NCBI GenBank assembly: GCA_030642635.1
Contig: DAOWNK010000141.1
Span: 1 to 8,152, forward strand
Direction of reading: 5' to 3'
From: Pirellulales bacterium
GTDB taxonomy: Bacteria > Planctomycetota > Planctomycetia > Pirellulales > Thermoguttaceae
Length of the DNA: 8,152 nucleotides
Positions within the stretch are counted from its first letter, which is position 1, and every line of letters starts with the position of its first letter. The notes below the pieces were generated by a model. It did not search any database and was not told the origin of the DNA. It worked only from the letters and a program-made list of their open reading frames with translations. This document shows positions 1 through 5,871 of this stretch, piece after piece. The position numbers and the translations under genes were made by a program.

Positions 1-91
1 CATTCCCCCGCCTCTGATTTCAACTAGAACAAGACTCGCTAATCGCCACAGCAACTAATGTGCCGAACAGGATTGCGCCTGTCCCCCTTTC

Positions 92-1846
92 TTGCTGCGG
101 CGAGTGACCGACCCGTCGTTGATCTTTTTCGTGCTTGTGCTGGCGGCGAGCATTGCAGTGGGAAAGTACGTTGCACCGACGTGGTCGGTCGAGCGTATCA
201 ATCTGGACGTTCATCGCGACGACCACGGCAGGCTATTCTACGTTTACCGTGGGAAGCCAACGTATGTCACCGACTTCGTGCCGATTGACAATGCATGGCT
301 CAACGAGAAACATATTACCCAGATCAACGCCGCCGGTACGGCCCCGAAGGTAACACAGCAGTACGTGTTCGAAACCCGCACGCTGGCGGGCAAACCGACA
401 ACCCTGTACTTCGAACTGTTGGCCAAACGTCATTGGGGGCCTTGGTCGTTGCTGCCGGCGCTGGCGGCGATCGTACTGTGCTGGATGACACGCGAACCGC
501 TGGTCTCGCTGCTCGGCGGGATAGTCGTCGGAGGGTTCCTGCTGGGCCAGTACGACATTACCGAAGACATACTGGTCGCCAACCTCGCCACGCCGAACGC
601 GGCCGGCGTGTTGCTGTTGTATCTCTGGCTGCTCGGAGGACTGCTGGGCGTATGGTCGCGGACCGGTGCGGCGAATGCGTTCGCAGATTTTATGACACGC
701 CGGTTCGTACGCGGGCCGAGGACCGCCAAGCTGGTCGCCTGGTGCCTGGGCGTGGTCTTCTTCCAGGGCGGCACGGTCAGCACGGTTATGGTTGGCACGA
801 CCGTAAAGCCGCTGGCCGACCGGGAGCGCGTCAGCCACGAGGAACTTTCATATATCGTCGACTCGACGGCCTCGCCGATCGCCTCGCAACTTGCATTCAA
901 CGCGTGGCCGGGCTACGTCCAGGCGTTTATCTTCGTGGCCGGCGTGCCGTGGCTTGCGACCGAGGCCGACCGGATCACCTTCTTCTTTCGCAGCGTGCCG
1001 TTTTGCTTTTATGCGATCTTCGCGGTTACCTTCACCCTTTTGTTGAGCATCGGCAAGTCGCCGTTTCTCGGCGCCAGGATGAAAAAGGCGATCAAACGCG
1101 CCAGGGAAACCGGGCAACTCGACCACCCGGACGCTGAACCCCTAAGCGCCAAGGAACTGTACACCTCTCACGTGCCGGAAGGTTACACGCCGCACGTGAT
1201 CGAGTTCTTCGCCCCGTCTCTGCTGCTTATCGGCGTTGCCGTCGGCACGTTTGTCGTGCTGGGCTCGCCGAATGTGCAATGGGCGTTTACCGCCGCGCTG
1301 CTGTTGGCAATCGCCTCGGCACTGGTGCGAGGCATGAGGCTTAAGGACGTGATGGAAGGCCTGGCCGACGGCCTGAAGGGTGTCGTTGTCGGCTCGGTCA
1401 TTCTGCTGCTGGCAATTACCATCGGCAACATCAGCAAAGATGCCGGCGGTGGGATATACCTTGTGGAACTGCTCGGCCAGCGCATCCCGTACTGGGCACT
1501 GCCGGTGATGCTGCAAGTGCTCACCATCATCATCGCCTTCTCGACCGGCACGAGTTGGGGCACCTATGCCGTGGCGTTTCCGCTGGCCATGCCGCTAAGC
1601 TGGGCGGTGGCACAGGCACATGGGCTGGAACACCCGATGTTCTTTATGACCATCTGCTTTGCCGCCGTGATGGACGGCAGCGTCGCCGGCGACCAGTGTT
1701 CGCCGATCTCCGACACCACCGTCCTCAGCGCGATGTGCACCGGCTGTGACCTGATGGACCACGTCCGCACGCAACTTCCACAGGCGTCCGTTGCCGCACT
1801 GCTTGCGGGCATCTGCTGGACCGCCGTAGCGGCGATCTTCTGCTGA
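92..1846 (+). CDS. NhaC-family Na+/H+ antiporter-like membrane transporter
   Basis: This is a 584-residue polytopic inner-membrane protein, probably exchanging Na+ for H+ as known NhaC-family antiporters do; the true substrate is not proven. One helix (about 9-27) is followed by a hydrophilic stretch (about 30-113), then roughly a dozen helices from residue 117 to the C-terminus. Family-type signatures are VDSTASPIA (256-264), STGTSWGTYA (484-493), GDQCSPISDTT (533-543) and CDLMDHVRTQLP (552-563). Asp257, Asp528, Asp534 and Asp541 are candidate ion-binding residues. The protein is longer than usual for NhaC (about 450-500 residues, from memory) because of the N-terminal extracytoplasmic segment. 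The start is uncertain: the frame opens after a stop at 56-58 and has no ATG near the N-terminus. TTG at 92 or GTG at 104 (giving VTDPSLIFF) are the choices, and neither has a clear Shine-Dalgarno sequence. It appears monocistronic. The family call is firm. Confidence 0.87.
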   Translation: MLRRVTDPSLIFFVLVLAASIAVGKYVAPTWSVERINLDVHRDDHGRLFYVYRGKPTYVTDFVPIDNAWLNEKHITQINAAGTAPKVTQQYVFETRTLAGKPTTLYFELLAKRHWGPWSLLPALAAIVLCWMTREPLVSLLGGIVVGGFLLGQYDITEDILVANLATPNAAGVLLLYLWLLGGLLGVWSRTGAANAFADFMTRRFVRGPRTAKLVAWCLGVVFFQGGTVSTVMVGTTVKPLADRERVSHEELSYIVDSTASPIASQLAFNAWPGYVQAFIFVAGVPWLATEADRITFFFRSVPFCFYAIFAVTFTLLLSIGKSPFLGARMKKAIKRARETGQLDHPDAEPLSAKELYTSHVPEGYTPHVIEFFAPSLLLIGVAVGTFVVLGSPNVQWAFTAALLLAIASALVRGMRLKDVMEGLADGLKGVVVGSVILLLAITIGNISKDAGGGIYLVELLGQRIPYWALPVMLQVLTIIIAFSTGTSWGTYAVAFPLAMPLSWAVAQAHGLEHPMFFMTICFAAVMDGSVAGDQCSPISDTTVLSAMCTGCDLMDHVRTQLPQASVAALLAGICWTAVAAIFC

Positions 1847-1863
1847 ATTGGCAACGAGAATCA

Positions 1864-1901
1864 CGAAAATCACGAAAACCCGAAATGATGAAAACGCGAA
1901 A
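1864..1901 (+). repeat. Period-8 CGAAA repeat, first copy
   Basis: CGAAA or a one-base variant begins at 1864, 1873, 1881, 1889 (TGAAA) and 1897, so the spacing is 8 nt with one step of 9. Bases 1871-1900 match 2482-2511 at 28 of 30 positions by eye, making a direct repeat about 610 bp apart. It starts 15 bp after the transporter stop codon. Strings of this type are, as I recall, frequent between genes in planctomycetes; their function is unknown. Confidence 0.8.
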
Positions 1902-2080
1902 AAGACGGTAGGAATCGTTTTGGGACTTGGCGTAACGGACAGATGTATCAAAACGCCTCGTTGCTCTTTACTGCCCGGAGTTCATCCGGTTCGCTTCCGC
2001 CGCCGCCAGACGCACAACCCGACGCACCATAATAACGCGAAACCTGCCAGGACGAACGTGGAGGGTTTGTGGTTTTATCA

Positions 2081-2147
2081 GTAGCCAGCGAGCCGCGGGA
2101 TTCATCCCCGCGCCGGTGCAGCGCCGGGATAAACCCGGCGGCTCGCT
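2081..2147 (+). repeat. REP-like cloverleaf of nested hairpins behind a GTAG tetranucleotide
   Basis: GTAG (2081-2084) is followed by an outer 9-bp stem AGCGAGCCG/CGGCTCGCT (2087-2095 with 2139-2147). This encloses two inner hairpins: CGCGGG/CCCGCG (2094-2099 with 2107-2112, 7-nt loop) and CGCCGGG/CCCGGCG (2122-2128 with 2134-2140, 5-nt loop). Outer and inner stems share one or two bases, so not every pair can form at once. A GTAG-type tetranucleotide 5' of a GC-rich imperfect palindrome is the hallmark of REP elements that are mobilised by Y1 (RAYT) transposases. No transposase is present here, so any movement would be in trans. The structure is seen directly; the REP assignment is inferred. 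Confidence 0.7.
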
Positions 2148-2156
2148 CTGTGGCCT

Positions 2157-2176
2157 CCCCGGATTGCAATCCGGGG
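2157..2176. repeat. Perfect 20-bp palindrome
   Basis: CCCCGGATTGCAATCCGGGG reads the same on both strands without mismatch. It begins 9 bp after the REP-like cloverleaf and is probably part of the same composite element, since GC-rich hairpin units often sit in tandem. It could instead be a binding site for a dimeric protein. No T-run follows, so it is not a typical rho-independent terminator. Confidence 0.75.
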
Positions 2177-2420
2177 GCGTTGGGGCGTTTCTGTTGATGT
2201 TCCAGCTAGAAAGATGTTGCACCCGCATGATATGAGTGCCTTGCTGCATAGTGAAGGGCGTCTGATAACTTGGGCAGCCTAAGGGGTAGTTTACTGCATC
2301 TCCAGGCGGAATGCAAGTATCCCAAACTCAGTTTTTATGATTTCCCAATATTATGGGATAAAACTGCATTTTCTGAAAAAACGCCCAGTTTTCCGCAGTT
2401 TTTGTTCGTCAGAGTATCGC

Positions 2421-2511
2421 CTTTCGTGTTTTCGTTATTTCGTGCTTTCGTGATATTCTTGCAAGTCCAATCCAGTTGAACCACGAAAACCCGAAAGGAC
2501 GAAAACGCGAA
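2421..2511. repeat. Inverted pair of period-8 CGAAA arms forming a long hairpin
   Basis: The left arm carries TTTCG at 2422, 2430, 2438 and 2446, an exact 8-nt period. The right arm carries CGAAA (the last as CGAAG) at 2484, 2492, 2500 and 2508, the same period on the other strand. Aligned by eye, the arms 2421-2454 and 2480-2513 pair at about 26 of 34 positions around a 25-nt loop. The right arm is also a near-exact direct copy of 1871-1900. It is neither coding nor CRISPR-like, because the units are only 8 nt and there are no spacers. Confidence 0.8.
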
Positions 2512-2532
2512 GAATAATTACCCAAATTGACA

Positions 2533-2561
2533 TTGACCGGCATACGGCGTGCAGTTATCCT
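2533..2561 (+). promoter_or_regulatory. Possible sigma-70-type promoter for the glycosyltransferase operon
   Basis: TTGACC (2533-2538, five of six consensus bases) is followed after 17 nt by TATCCT (2556-2561, four of six). It lies about 80 bp upstream of the glycosyltransferase ATG, just after the CGAAA hairpin, on the strand and at the distance expected. Promoter sequences in this kind of organism are poorly known, so this is only a candidate. Confidence 0.35.
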
Positions 2562-2573
2562 GCTCCAGCCGGT

Positions 2574-2608
2574 CGGACTATGCGCCCACTGGGCATTGTA
2601 AAAGTCCG
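2574..2608 (+). promoter_or_regulatory. Nested stem-loop in the putative 5' leader of the operon
   Basis: CGGACT (2574-2579) pairs with AGTCCG (2603-2608), enclosing an inner GCCC/GGGC hairpin (2584-2587 with 2591-2594, 3-nt loop). It lies between the candidate promoter and the glycosyltransferase start. It does not match a riboswitch class I know and could be incidental. Confidence 0.3.
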
Positions 2609-2640
2609 GATTACCATGGAAGGTAGCCTCGGAAAGCAGC

Positions 2641-3942
2641 ATGGATTCGCTCTTCTTCATCGCATATCTCATTCTGGCCGCCTCTGCAATCTGCCAGTCG
2701 TTGTTGCTGGCGTTGCAGACGTGGGAGCATCGCCGGTACGTCCGCAGTTCCATGGGATCGTTGTCCGGACGTAAGCCGTCCGGCCACATTGCAGTGTTCG
2801 CACCGTGCAAGGGATTCGATATCGACCTGGCGGCGAATCTGCGTGCAGTGCTGCGACAGGACTACGACGACTACGACGTGACGTTCGTCGTGGAGAGCGA
2901 GGACGACCCGGCCTGTGAGACGATCCGCAGCGTGATGGCCGAGCACCCGCGGGCGCCTTCCCGTCTGGTGGTGGCCGGCCGGGCGACGATCACCGGCCAG
3001 AAAGTCCACAACCTGCGCACGGCTACGGCCGATCTGCCGCCGAACGTAAAATTTCTGGCGTTCGTCGATTCTGACGCCGCGCCGCGGCCCGAGTGGTTGC
3101 GTACGATAGGTGCGGCGCTCGAACAAAAAGGACGCGGCGCCGTGACCGGATACCGATGGTTCGTACCGACGCGAAACTCGATCGTTAACGGATTGCTCTA
3201 CAGCCTGAACTGCGACGTGATGGTGCTGTTGGGCCACAGCAGCTACTACCTGATCTGGGGTGGTTCCTGGGGTATTCGCCGCGAGGTGTTCGACTCGATC
3301 GGACTGAACAAGGCGTGGGAAGGCATGCTCAGCGACGACTTGGTGGCCGCCCGGGAGTTGCGTCGGGCAAAGCTGCCGGTCCGGTTCGAGCCGGGTTGCG
3401 TGTTGGCCTCGCCGATGGACTATCCTCCCGGGCAGATGTTCGAGTTCCTACGGCGTCAGTACCTGGTCGGACGGTTTTACGCGCCCGGCTGGTGGCTGTT
3501 CGCACTCGGTGCGGCAACCTTCTCGAACCTGGCATGGTTGGTGAACTTTGCAGCACTAGGCGCCGGACTGGTTTGGGGTACACCGCCGGTTTGGATTCCA
3601 CTGTGTCTGGGCACGGTTTTCTACCTGCTGCGGGTGTTCCGAGGTTTCATCCGCCAGGACGTGGTTCGCGAGTATTTTCCCGAGCAACAACAGGCGTTAC
3701 GCGTGGCCGGATGGTTTGACATCTGGGCTGGCCCGCTGGTAGGGCTGGTCAACTGGCTTGGTGTGGCCGGCTCGGTGGTGGGAAGTTGCGTCAGTTGGCG
3801 AGCGATCCGCTATCGGCTTTCCACCGGCGGGGTGGTCGTAGAAGTAGAACGTCGGGAAGATGCAATTCCCGAGACGGAGCCGGACAGTTACGTGCTGAAG
3901 ATGCCGGTACAGGAACCCGTGCGATATCGAAAGGCCGGATAG
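2641..3942 (+). CDS. Membrane-bound GT2/GT21-like glycosyltransferase (ceramide glucosyltransferase-like)
   Basis: This 433-residue protein probably moves a sugar from a nucleotide donor to a lipid or polymer acceptor on the cytoplasmic face of the membrane. An N-terminal anchor (about 3-28) is followed by a GT-A catalytic domain: CKGFDIDLAANLRA (56-69), ESEDD (85-89), TGQKVHNL (118-125, the place of the GPKVxNL motif in ceramide glucosyltransferases), DSD (143-145, metal/nucleotide-sugar binding), SDD (231-233, likely catalytic base) and RRQYLVGRF (271-279, a (Q/R)xxRW variant with Phe for Trp). Hydrophobic segments follow at about 282-310, 314-334 and 360-385, with a charged tail. Length and layout resemble GT21 and hopanoid-associated HpnI enzymes, but I do not recognise HpnI itself. 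The ATG at 2641 directly begins the anchor; GGAAAG at 2631-2636 is a weak ribosome binding site. It is the first gene of an operon with the radical SAM gene. Donor and acceptor are unknown. Confidence 0.82.
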   Translation: MDSLFFIAYLILAASAICQSLLLALQTWEHRRYVRSSMGSLSGRKPSGHIAVFAPCKGFDIDLAANLRAVLRQDYDDYDVTFVVESEDDPACETIRSVMAEHPRAPSRLVVAGRATITGQKVHNLRTATADLPPNVKFLAFVDSDAAPRPEWLRTIGAALEQKGRGAVTGYRWFVPTRNSIVNGLLYSLNCDVMVLLGHSSYYLIWGGSWGIRREVFDSIGLNKAWEGMLSDDLVAARELRRAKLPVRFEPGCVLASPMDYPPGQMFEFLRRQYLVGRFYAPGWWLFALGAATFSNLAWLVNFAALGAGLVWGTPPVWIPLCLGTVFYLLRVFRGFIRQDVVREYFPEQQQALRVAGWFDIWAGPLVGLVNWLGVAGSVVGSCVSWRAIRYRLSTGGVVVEVERREDAIPETEPDSYVLKMPVQEPVRYRKAG

Positions 3943-3945
3943 GAA
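3941..3945 (+). promoter_or_regulatory. Ribosome binding site overlapping the upstream stop codon
   Basis: AGGAA sits 6 nt before the radical SAM ATG at 3952 and shares two bases with the glycosyltransferase TAG (3940-3942). It fixes the start of the second gene and suggests the two genes are translated from one message. Confidence 0.65.
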
Positions 3946-3951
3946 CCACCA

Positions 3952-5418
3952 ATGCACGTCATTTTATGGGACACGCGTAAGCTAGGCGTATCGAAGGATT
4001 TTGCCGGCGGGTTCGGCGTGGGACAGTACCCAGGGCTTGGCGGCATTCGAGGCAAGATTATCCGACGATTCTACACCCGCGACCATCGCCCGGTCGCATT
4101 GCTGTTTGCCCATCTGGCAGCCATATGCCAACACTTAGGCCATCGGGTAAGTTACGGCGAGGACCGCATCGAACCGGATGCCGATCTGTACGTCTTCTGC
4201 CCGTCGCTTATCACGCTGCACCTGGAACAAAGTGCGATCCGACAGGTGCTCGACCGAAACTCCTCGGCCCGGGTCTTCGTGGTCGGGATACTCGCATCGG
4301 TCATGCCCGAGGCGTTCGACGGCCTGGGCGTAACGGTGGTAAAGGGTGAGGCGGAGCAGCTCCTGTGGCGGTTGGACGAGGTGCTTGAGCGGCCCGGTGC
4401 GACGGTGCAACTCGGCACGATCGAAGACCTCGACCGGTTGCCGATGCCCGACTGGTCGCCGTTTCGGCCGCAGAAGTTTCGCATCAGCTACGACTTCTGG
4501 CGGTTCCCGACCGCGCTGGTCCAGGCCAGTCGCGGCTGCACGTTCAAGTGCAACTATTGCCCGTACATACTGCTTGAGAACGCCACCCGATTCCGCGACC
4601 CGGAGGCGGTGGTCGATGAAATTCGCCACGGGATGCAACGTTGGGGCTTCCGTTCGTTTAAGTTCCGCGACCCGCTGTTCGGGCTGAGTCGCAAACGTGT
4701 GTTCCAACTTGCCGAGTTGATCGGTCGGCTGCCGCGAAAGATACAATTCTCGATCGAGACGCGAATCGACCTGGTCCGCGGCGAGGTGCTGCGCGTGTTA
4801 AAGCAAGTAGGGCTTACGAGCATTACCGTGGGCATCGAAACCCCGGACGACGCGACCTTGCAGCAATATCGCCGCACGCTGGTAAATGAAGACCGGCAGC
4901 ACGAGTTCATCGACACATGCCGCCGGCTGGGAATCCGCACAGTGGCCGGGTTCATGATCGGGTTTCCAGACGATACCGAACAGTCGATCCGGCGGGTGAT
5001 GGACTACGCACAGGCGGTCAACCCCACGTTCGCCAACTTCAACATCGTCACGCCTTACCCCGGCACGGAGTTCTTCGAGCAGATCAAGGACCGAATCGCC
5101 GAGTTCGACTACAGCCGATATACGGTCTACACGCCGGTGCTGAACTACACGCACATGACCGTCGAGCACCTCGCCGCACTGCATGCAGAATGCTTCAACC
5201 GGTTCTACTTCCGGTGGCGATACCTGCGCGGCAACGCCGCCGTTCTTCTGCCGGCCTTGGGTCTGCTGGGCATCGGCGGCGGCCAATCTCAGGCGACCGC
5301 TTCCCCCCGGCCGGCACACCGTGGTGTACCGAAACCGAAGGGTCTGGATACCTCCGGCAAAGCGTTCGACCGCAAAGGCCTCCGCCACGACGCGGCCCAC
5401 CATCGTGGTGCGCGGTAG
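3952..5418 (+). CDS. Radical SAM protein with degenerate B12-binding-type N-terminal domain
   Basis: This 488-residue protein should bind a [4Fe-4S] cluster through Cys196, Cys200 and Cys203 (RGCTFKCNYC) and cleave S-adenosylmethionine to make a radical; the substrate is unknown. Residues 1-150 look like the Rossmann-like cobalamin-binding half of BchE-type enzymes but lack DxHxxG, so cobalamin may bind without a His ligand or not at all. The opening is odd: DTRKLGVSKDFAGGFGVG (7-24) replaces the usual hydrophobic strand and PP. Next come the domain link GTIEDLDRLPMPDW (155-168) and barrel motifs SIETRID (267-273), TVGIETPDD (292-300), GFMIGFPDDTEQS (333-345) and TPYPGTEFF (367-375). The tail after about 444 is Pro/Arg/His-rich and probably disordered. 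The pairing recalls hopanoid HpnI/HpnJ, but this N-terminus does not fit what I recall of HpnJ. It probably modifies the product or acceptor of the upstream glycosyltransferase (inference). Confidence 0.83.
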   Translation: MHVILWDTRKLGVSKDFAGGFGVGQYPGLGGIRGKIIRRFYTRDHRPVALLFAHLAAICQHLGHRVSYGEDRIEPDADLYVFCPSLITLHLEQSAIRQVLDRNSSARVFVVGILASVMPEAFDGLGVTVVKGEAEQLLWRLDEVLERPGATVQLGTIEDLDRLPMPDWSPFRPQKFRISYDFWRFPTALVQASRGCTFKCNYCPYILLENATRFRDPEAVVDEIRHGMQRWGFRSFKFRDPLFGLSRKRVFQLAELIGRLPRKIQFSIETRIDLVRGEVLRVLKQVGLTSITVGIETPDDATLQQYRRTLVNEDRQHEFIDTCRRLGIRTVAGFMIGFPDDTEQSIRRVMDYAQAVNPTFANFNIVTPYPGTEFFEQIKDRIAEFDYSRYTVYTPVLNYTHMTVEHLAALHAECFNRFYFRWRYLRGNAAVLLPALGLLGIGGGQSQATASPRPAHRGVPKPKGLDTSGKAFDRKGLRHDAAHHRGAR

Positions 5419-5550
5419 ATGGTAAGCGGTATGGACTTTTGCCTGCCTATGTTTCACCGCGTGCAAAATGCTCTTGGTGCCGTCCTTTGAGTGCATAAGT
5501 GATTGCCGGTAAACGAGTTGCGTCGATGGGTGTTTTGCGTTTTGCACTTA

Positions 5551-5634
5551 CAGGATTTGTTGTCAAGGTTCGACATGATTTACATGATGTACAGGATTTT
5601 TTCGTTCTGAATCTTGTCAATCTTGTTAATCCTG
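5551..5634. repeat. Period-9 CAGGATT-type repeat with opposed arms
   Basis: On the + strand, units related to CAGGATTTA begin at 5551, 5564 (degenerate), 5574, 5583 and 5592; the last three are exactly 9 nt apart. After 7 nt the same unit runs in the opposite direction as three exact 9-mers (5608-5616, 5617-5625, 5626-5634), reading on the - strand CAGGATTAA, CAAGATTGA, CAAGATTCA. The two 27-nt arms can pair at 19 of 27 positions by eye. Degenerate CAGGATTNACAAGATT strings recur between genes in many environmental bacteria, as I recall; no function is established. Confidence 0.78.
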
Positions 5635-5701
5635 TCTTCATTGTTAATTCCGCGCCTAGCAAGCTAGGTGGCTAAACTAAGACGAAACGAATTTTCAAGG
5701 A

Positions 5702-5747
5702 GCGATGTGCATACCACTACACTATATGGACAAATGTATCACATCGC
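5702..5747. repeat. 8-bp perfect inverted repeat with 30-nt spacer
   Basis: GCGATGTG (5702-5709) is matched by CACATCGC (5740-5747). The pairing extends three more bases (ATA/TAT) if one bulged base is allowed. It could be a hairpin in the 3' region of either converging transcript or the ends of a small remnant element. It lacks the T-run of a terminator. Confidence 0.5.
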
Positions 5748-5849
5748 CCGGCCGATTTCAAGATCGGGAATTGGCCACACGTGCCGGCCGCTAACCTCCA
5801 ATCACACTGCTTCTGCAAAGCACTTGGCACCATGTGTCTCGCCCAAAAC

Positions 5850-5869
5850 GTCAATATTAGACCTGTCCC
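5850..5869 (-). repeat. Motif resembling flanks of REP-associated transposases
   Basis: On the - strand this reads GGGACAGGTCTAATATTGAC. From memory, near-identical strings (GGGGTCAGGTCTAATATT-like) recur near Y1/REP-associated transposase genes and in intergenic copies in many bacteria. It begins 2 bases beyond the DUF4838 stop codon, so an insertion may have set that gene's present 3' end. The resemblance is recalled, not computed. Confidence 0.4.
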
Positions 5870-5871
5870 GT

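Larger units (their letters stand above)
1847..2640. other. Repeat-rich intergenic region without a credible gene
   Basis: About 0.8 kb separates the transporter from the glycosyltransferase operon. Short open frames exist on both strands but have no recognisable protein content, and several simply read through the repeats. The region holds CGAAA-type period-8 repeats near both ends, a REP-like hairpin cluster with a 20-bp palindrome in the middle, an AT-rich patch (about 2315-2400) with a TATCCCA/TGGGATA inverted pair (2318-2324 and 2354-2360), and a possible promoter plus leader hairpin just before the next gene. I see no rho-independent terminator after the transporter stop codon. About 1905-2080 and 2177-2315 contain nothing I can identify. 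Confidence 0.7.
5419..5871. other. Intergenic region between convergent genes, with several repeats
   Basis: About 450 bp separates the radical SAM stop codon from the converging DUF4838 stop codon. It holds a 9-nt-period repeat (5551-5634), an 8-bp inverted repeat (5702-5747), a short hairpin CCGAT/ATCGG around 5753-5768 and a mobile-element-like 20-nt motif against the DUF4838 stop. The open frames crossing it on either strand read repeat sequence and show no family resemblance. No hairpin followed by a T-run is present for either gene. I see nothing in 5419-5550. Confidence 0.65.

Noticed and set aside
295..1137. 280-residue + strand frame overlapping the transporter
   Set aside because: It is Arg/Gly-rich shadow translation of the transporter in another frame, with no motifs.
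1948..2249. Open frames on the - strand through 1948-2249
   Set aside because: They translate the REP-like hairpins and palindrome, giving strings typical of repeat read-through, with no family resemblance or ribosome binding site.
1861..2511. Possible CRISPR array from the CGAAA repeats
   Set aside because: Units are 8 nt with no spacers, no 23-40-nt repeats and no cas genes.
2641..5418. Naming the pair hpnI and hpnJ
   Set aside because: Gene order and enzyme classes fit, but the radical SAM N-terminus and cobalamin motif do not match what I recall of HpnJ, and no hopanoid gene is in the window.
4798..5547. 249-residue open frame on the - strand
   Set aside because: It lies opposite the well-supported radical SAM gene and has no recognisable domain. 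Long antisense frames are expected in GC-rich coding DNA.
5447..5662. Open frame of 71 residues on the - strand
   Set aside because: Most of it reads the period-9 repeat, producing a repetitive TRLTRF/SCKSC pattern. It is a product of the repeat, not a gene.
5653..5670. CCTAGC/GCTAGG hairpin as a terminator
   Set aside because: The stem is short (5-6 bp), AT-balanced and not followed by a T-run on either strand.
5690..5850. tRNA or small RNA gene in the convergent gap
   Set aside because: Hairpins exist, but I find no acceptor-stem pairing, T-loop consensus or anticodon arrangement.
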